In this document: positions 59,643 through 64,000 of the stretch, piece after piece
Layout of the letters: each line of letters starts with the position of its first letter
Numbering within the stretch: the first letter of the stretch is position 1
Origin: an uncultured Campylobacter sp.
GTDB taxonomy: Bacteria > Campylobacterota > Campylobacteria > Campylobacterales > Campylobacteraceae
Assembly (NCBI RefSeq): GCF_938045345.1
Contig: NZ_CALIMS010000005.1
Location: 1 to 64,000, forward strand
Length of the DNA: 64,000 nucleotides
Reading direction: 5' to 3'
The notes under the pieces: model-generated
What the model saw: the letters and a program-made list of their open reading frames with translations, nothing else
What the model was told of the DNA's origin: nothing
Database searches by the model: none
Position numbers and translations under genes: made by a program

Positions 59643-62334
59643 AGATATCGCGGACGAGCTTGGATACGCAAGCAAAGAGATAATCGAAAAAGCGCAGGAG
59701 ATGGGCTTTAAAAAGGTAAAAACCGCGTCGAATAAAGTAAGCGAGGAAGAAGCTGCCGCTATTTACGATTATATCCAGACGGGAATTTTGCCGGGGAAAA
59801 AGTCAAAGCCCGCAAAGAAAAGCTCCGAAAAAGCGCAAGAAGACGAGAATAAGCCCGCTAAAAAACAGAGTGAAACTAAAAAAACCGCTAAAAAAGAGAG
59901 CCCTAAAAAGGCGGAAAGCTTAAAAGCTTCCGAATCCAAAGAGTCTGCGCAGAGTGCCAAAGAGCCTAGCAAAGAAAAAGCGCGGACGCAAGAGCTCGAG
60001 GTAAAAACCGAAAAAGCCCAAAATCAAAAAGAAGAAATTTCCTCCGCCCCGCAAGATAAAGAGGATAAGCAAAACACCGCTTCAAAGCCTGCTCCGGTGC
60101 AGATAAACAGCGGCGATAGCATCGCTAGCGAGAGCTTGCAAAAGCGCCGCGGTCTAGTCATAGTCAAAAAGAAAAAGGAAGTTCAAGCTCCGGCGGCACA
60201 AGATAGAACCGAGCCTAGGCGCGAAAAGATGAGCGCGAGCTTGGAGGCGATCTTCTCAAACGCTGAACTAAATTTGAAAAAGAAAAAGATCGAAAAGAAA
60301 AAAGCTCCCGCTGCCAAAAAAGAGGACGCCCTTAAAATTGACATCATTCCTGATCACGAGATGGCGGATATCGTAATCGAGGACGAAGACGTCGTGGTAA
60401 TGCCCGATTTCACCGTCAAACCGATCCAAACCGAAAACCGCACCAAAAGTAAAAACCAACCTAATATTTATCGCGCCTCGCAAAATCAAATTTTTAGCAG
60501 CGAAGGCGGTATAAGTCGCGGCGGTCGCAAAAAGCATAAAAAAGCCCCTCGCGAGCAGGGTAGCGAAATCGTAAGCTCTGTAAATATCCCAAAAGAGATC
60601 CGCGTCTATGAGTTTGCCGATAAGATCAAAAAGCAGCCTAGCGAGATCATCGGCAAACTATTTGCGCTAGGGATGATGACGACGAAAAACGACTTTTTGG
60701 ACGAGGACGCGATAGAAATTTTAGCAAGCGAATTCGGTATCGAAGTAAATATCATCGATGAGGCGCAGGAGTTTGACTATATCAAGGCTTACGAGGACAG
60801 CGAAGGCGAAGAAAATTTAATCGCTAGAGCGCCCGTCATCACCATTATGGGACACGTCGATCACGGCAAAACGAGCCTGCTTGATTACATCCGAAACTCT
60901 CGCGTAGCAAGCGGCGAAGCGGGCGGCATCACGCAGCACGTAGGCGCGTATATGGTCGAGAAAAACGGCAGAAAGATTACCTTTATAGACACTCCGGGTC
61001 ACGAGGCCTTTACTTCGATGCGCGCGCGCGGAGCCGAGGTTACCGATATCGTAATCATCGTAGTGGCCGCAGACGACGGCGTCAAGCCTCAGACTAAGGA
61101 GGCCATAGCTCACGCCAAGGCGGCAAACGTGCCGATCATCATCGCGATAAATAAAATGGACAAGCCTAATGCTAATCCAGATCTCGTAAAAACTGGGCTT
61201 GCAGAGCTTGACATCATGCCTACCGAGTGGGGCGGCAGCTACGAGTTCGTGCCGATCTCCGCAAAGACGGGCGACGGGATCGAAAATTTATTAGAGATCG
61301 TGCTTTTGCAAGCCGATCTTTTGGAGCTCAAAGCAGATCCTAGCAAGCAGGCTAAAGCAACCATCATCGAAAGCTCCCTGCAGAAGGGTCGCGGCGCCGT
61401 TGCCACCGTCATCGTGCAAAACGGCACCCTGCACGTAGGAGACACCGTCGTAGCGGGTATCGCATACGGTAAGGTGCGCGCGCTTAACGACGATAAGGGC
61501 AGGGCGCTAAAGCAAATTTTACCGGGCGAATGCGGCGTCATCATAGGTCTTAGCGAGGTTCCGGGCGCGGGCGAGACGCTGATCGGCGTTTCAAGCGATA
61601 AGGAAGCGCGCGAGTACGCGAGTAAAATTTACGAGCATCAGCGCCAAAAAGAGCTTAGCAAATCGACCAAGGTCACCATCGACGAGTTAAGCGCTAAGAT
61701 CGCCGAAGGCTCGCTAAAGAGCCTCCCTGTTATTGTCAAGGCCGACGTCGCTGGCTCACTGGAAGCTATCAAAGCAAGCCTTGAGAAGCTTCGCAACGAC
61801 GAGGTCAAGGTCGATATCATCCACAGCGGCATCGGCGGTATCACGCAAAACGACATCGCCTTAGCAAGCGCTAGCGAAAACTGCGTGATCTTGGGCTTCA
61901 ACGTCCGTCCTACGGGCGAGATCAAAGAGCTTGCCAAAGAGCGCGGCGCGCAGATTAAGACCTACAACGTCATCTATAATCTCATCGACGATATCAAGGC
62001 GCTTTTGGGCGGCCTTATGAGCCCGATCATCAGCGAGGAAGCCTTGGGCCAGGCCGAGATCCGCCAGGTCATCAACGTGCCTAAGATCGGGCAGATCGCG
62101 GGCTGCATGGTTACCGACGGGCTCATCGCTCGCGGCGCGAATATCCGCGTCATCAGAGAGGGCGTCATCGTTTTCGAGGGCAATGTCAGCTCGCTCAAGC
62201 GCTTCAAAGACGACGCCAAGGAGGTCGCCAAAGGCTTCGAGTGCGGCGTAGGCATCGAGGGCTACGACGATATGCGCGTGGGCGATTTTATCGAAAGCTA
62301 CAAGCAAAAAGAGGAGCAGGCTACGATAGACTAA
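59626..62334 (+). CDS. infB: Translation initiation factor IF-2
   Basis: IF-2 is the GTPase that places fMet-tRNA on the 30S subunit. The 902-residue protein has an N-terminal IF2_N-type domain (about 1-45). A long Lys/Glu/Ala-rich linker follows (about 55-330), then a second IF2_N domain (YEFADKIKKQPSEIIGKLFAL). The G domain has GHVDHGKT at about 409-416, DTPGHEAF and NKMD. Domains II-IV end FIESYKQK. Start ATG lies in the rnpM frame overlap. Length is at the upper end because of the linker. Confidence 0.97.
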   Translation: MGVLIKDIADELGYASKEIIEKAQEMGFKKVKTASNKVSEEEAAAIYDYIQTGILPGKKSKPAKKSSEKAQEDENKPAKKQSETKKTAKKESPKKAESLKASESKESAQSAKEPSKEKARTQELEVKTEKAQNQKEEISSAPQDKEDKQNTASKPAPVQINSGDSIASESLQKRRGLVIVKKKKEVQAPAAQDRTEPRREKMSASLEAIFSNAELNLKKKKIEKKKAPAAKKEDALKIDIIPDHEMADIVIEDEDVVVMPDFTVKPIQTENRTKSKNQPNIYRASQNQIFSSEGGISRGGRKKHKKAPREQGSEIVSSVNIPKEIRVYEFADKIKKQPSEIIGKLFALGMMTTKNDFLDEDAIEILASEFGIEVNIIDEAQEFDYIKAYEDSEGEENLIARAPVITIMGHVDHGKTSLLDYIRNSRVASGEAGGITQHVGAYMVEKNGRKITFIDTPGHEAFTSMRARGAEVTDIVIIVVAADDGVKPQTKEAIAHAKAANVPIIIAINKMDKPNANPDLVKTGLAELDIMPTEWGGSYEFVPISAKTGDGIENLLEIVLLQADLLELKADPSKQAKATIIESSLQKGRGAVATVIVQNGTLHVGDTVVAGIAYGKVRALNDDKGRALKQILPGECGVIIGLSEVPGAGETLIGVSSDKEAREYASKIYEHQRQKELSKSTKVTIDELSAKIAEGSLKSLPVIVKADVAGSLEAIKASLEKLRNDEVKVDIIHSGIGGITQNDIALASASENCVILGFNVRPTGEIKELAKERGAQIKTYNVIYNLIDDIKALLGGLMSPIISEEALGQAEIRQVINVPKIGQIAGCMVTDGLIARGANIRVIREGVIVFEGNVSSLKRFKDDAKEVAKGFECGVGIEGYDDMRVGDFIESYKQKEEQATID

Positions 62335-63357
62335 TGCTCGCGAAATTCCGCGTGGGCATTGGCTTCGTTTGCACGGCTTGCGGTTAAATTTTAAGCCTCG
62401 ATCGCGCCTTGAAATTTTATGCTCGTAGAATTTGGGCACGAAATTTCGTCTTTTAAATTTAATGGTATAACGCGCGAGCAAAGCTTTAAATTTTATCTGT
62501 TTCTACGCGAGGCTTTGCCGCGCAGCGCCAGTTTTGAAATTTTAATGTTTTAAATTTTTCTTGCGGCGCGGCTTTGCGATCAAATTTTATTTGACGCCGC
62601 TTGCTGATCGCGGTTTTTCCGCGCGACTTAAATTTTAAATTTAACTGCGAAGCGCCGACTGAAATTTTAAAAGCAAAATTTCAAAGACTAGCTCGCGCCT
62701 TTAAAATTTTAAAGCGGCAAAATTTAGATCTCGCGCGGTATCGAAGCGTTTTTAAAATTTAAGATAAATTTCGAATTGGTGCAGTGCGGGTAAAACAGCA
62801 GCGCGGCGGTGATATAGCGTGCCGTGGCGAGCAGAATACGGCGTAGAATAGCACCGCGTCTTGGCGCGGAAATATTTCTGCGGTAGTGGTACGGTTATGC
62901 GACGAGCTTCCGTACGCGAGCCATGAAATTCTCGCGCGATCTGCGTTTGAAATTTAAGCGCAAAGTGTCGAGTTAAAATTTCAAAGCCGAGATTGCGTAT
63001 TTTGAAATTTAAAAGCGAAATTTTAAAAAGTGCGGCGTCGCTTGCAATACCGGCGCGCAGCAAACCGCTTAGAATTTAAATAGACGTTCCGACGCATCGC
63101 AAGCTGCGTCAAATTTAAACAGACCGCGTCGCTGCAGGACGGATATTTCGCAACGCCGAAGCGAAATAGAATTCCGCATCGTCATGCCCAAGCGAAATAA
63201 AATTTCTCGTCGCTGAAAGACGCGAGATAAAATTCTGCGTTGTCGTCGCGAGACGGATGCCCCGCTGCGACAAAGCAATAAAATTCCGTCATCGCAAGAC
63301 GCAAAATAAAATTCCATCGCCGCGCAGTCTGCGGCGATTTAAGATAGCGAGGTAAAG
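62335..63357. other. 1.0-kb gap between infB and rbfA with repeats
   Basis: In most Campylobacter infB and rbfA are adjacent; here 1023 bases intervene. No gene with a start signal is visible. The first half is mixed AAATTT-rich and GC-rich sequence. The last part holds about 30-bp degenerate repeats (63160-63325). An 82-codon minus-strand frame (63069-63317) runs through the repeats and is probably spurious. Confidence 0.6.
63160..63325. repeat. Degenerate ~30-bp repeats, five copies
   Basis: Five units start near 63165, 63196, 63226, 63277 and 63306. They share a core of (A)ATAAAATTCC followed by a GTCGTCGCnAGACG-like half. Each unit carries one RAATTY word (GAATTC, AAATTT or AAATTC). One interval is 51 bases; the other three are about 30. 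Confidence 0.65.
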
Positions 63358-63723
63358 ATGAATCCGACCGAACTCAGAAGACTGCGCACGCAAAGCGTGC
63401 TAAAGCAGCTCATCCCCGAAGCGCTCGCGAGCCTTGAGGACGAGCTTTTGCGCGGGCTGTGCGTCACCGACGTGGAGTGTAAGCGCGGGCGCTACGACGC
63501 GTTTGTCTATCTGGATAAAAACGCCTTCGACGAGCGCGAGCAGGAATTTGTGCTCGAAAAACTAGACCGCGTGGCGAGATATTTGCAAAACTTCTGCGCC
63601 GAGGCGGAGGGCTGGTACCGCTGCCCCGCGTTTCACTTCAAATTCGACGACTGCTTGGAGTATCAAAACAAAATGGACGATCTTTTTGACAAAATAGAGG
63701 AGGAGCTGCGCAAAAATGGTTGA
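63358..63723 (+). CDS. rbfA: 30S ribosome-binding factor RbfA
   Basis: RbfA aids late maturation of the 30S subunit, especially 16S 5' processing. The 121-residue protein has the KH-like fold, with LKQLIPEALASLEDELLRGLCVTDVECKRG and RVARYLQNFCAE in the typical places. It begins behind GAGGTAAAG. Its TGA overlaps the rimP ATG. Confidence 0.85.
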   Translation: MNPTELRRLRTQSVLKQLIPEALASLEDELLRGLCVTDVECKRGRYDAFVYLDKNAFDEREQEFVLEKLDRVARYLQNFCAEAEGWYRCPAFHFKFDDCLEYQNKMDDLFDKIEEELRKNG

Positions 63724-64000
63724 TTTAGAGGCTTTGGCGCGCGAGTGTGGCGTGCAGCTTTACGACGTGGAGATGGTGAGCGAAAACGGCAGAACGATCT
63801 ACCGCATCAGCATCACAAAAGCGGGCGGCGTGGGCCTAGACGACTGCGGGCGGCTATCGCGGCTGCTTTCGCCGATTTTCGACGTGGAGCCGCCGCTTGA
63901 GGGCGAGTGGACGCTGGAGGTCGGCTCGCCCGGGCTTGAGCGCAAGCTAAGCAAGCCGCAGCATTTCGCAAACTCCGTGGGCGAGCTGGTGCGCCTAAGC
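63716..64000 (+). CDS. rimP: Ribosome maturation factor RimP (partial, cut by window end)
   Basis: The visible 95 codons (MVDLEALARECGVQLYDVEMV, then ITKAGGVGLDDCGRLSRLLSP, EGEWTLEVGSPGLERKL) match the N-terminal domain of RimP, which helps assemble the 30S subunit. The start overlaps the rbfA stop by eight bases. The 3' end lies outside the window. infB-rbfA-rimP order is the norm. Confidence 0.93.
   Translation, partial: MVDLEALARECGVQLYDVEMVSENGRTIYRISITKAGGVGLDDCGRLSRLLSPIFDVEPPLEGEWTLEVGSPGLERKLSKPQHFANSVGELVRLS

Noticed and set aside
63069..63317. Minus-strand frame across the ~30-bp repeats
   Set aside because: It is made by the repeat units themselves and has no ribosome binding site.

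Overview
The window is about 64 kb of a Campylobacter-like epsilonproteobacterial chromosome. Evidence: the 23S and 5S sequences; the nusA / HP0268-family / miaB / DUF374 cluster and the accD-rlmH-dksA-dus ... tyrA-bamA-M23-lpxC-tsaB-thrB-rnpM-infB-rbfA-rimP order, both familiar from Campylobacter; a PsrABC-type sulfur reductase; and a lone CetB-like PAS protein. The moderately high GC for the genus and the flood of AAATTT/GAATTC-type words between genes suggest an oral species such as C. gracilis. That species guess is inference.

Layout. 1-1423: the 3' part of a 23S rRNA gene, a long spacer and 5S rRNA. The 23S carries G where Campylobacter normally has A at E. coli position 2059, the classical macrolide-resistance change. 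1424-5806: gene-poor, with decayed sequence, a ComEA-like protein with a histone-like tail, half-size EamA, a frameshifted lipoprotein and a YiiX-like papain-fold protein. 5807-17196: housekeeping genes (nusA, miaB, an acyltransferase, tilS, rimO, panC, an ElaB/YqjE-like trio, prfB, a Sel1-type lipoprotein). 17372-30594: accessory region with uvrA, a nucleoside-phosphorylase-like gene and a spore-photoproduct-lyase-like radical SAM gene. It also holds an SDR, four tandem paralogues of small membrane-anchored proteins whose tails are rich in the Campylobacter N-glycosylation sequon, an AAG-like protein, and a three-member family of membrane proteins. Two members of that family share a pentapeptide-repeat leader and lie in inverted orientation 10 kb apart. 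30634-45509: sugar-nucleotide genes (pgi, galU), transporters, a Cache sensor, an AT-rich orphan, and a two-component system beside psrABC. 45681-64000: recO, then the conserved accD...rimP region, interrupted by a phosphatase pseudogene and a 1-kb repeat-bearing gap between infB and rbfA.

How it fits together. Most genes serve translation and RNA modification (miaB, rimO, tilS, prfB, rlmH, dus, tsaB, infB, rbfA, rimP, rnpM) and the envelope (lpxC, bamA, M23 peptidase, galU). psrABC is a respiratory module that may be controlled by the adjacent sensor kinase and regulator.

The strongest candidates for something undescribed are the four-gene tandem array (25507-27638) of predicted periplasmic N-glycoproteins and the pentapeptide-leader family. 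In that family each 15-bp unit carries an RAATTY word, the motif methylated and used for self-DNA recognition in C. jejuni transformation. No transposase, prophage, CRISPR array or tRNA gene was seen.
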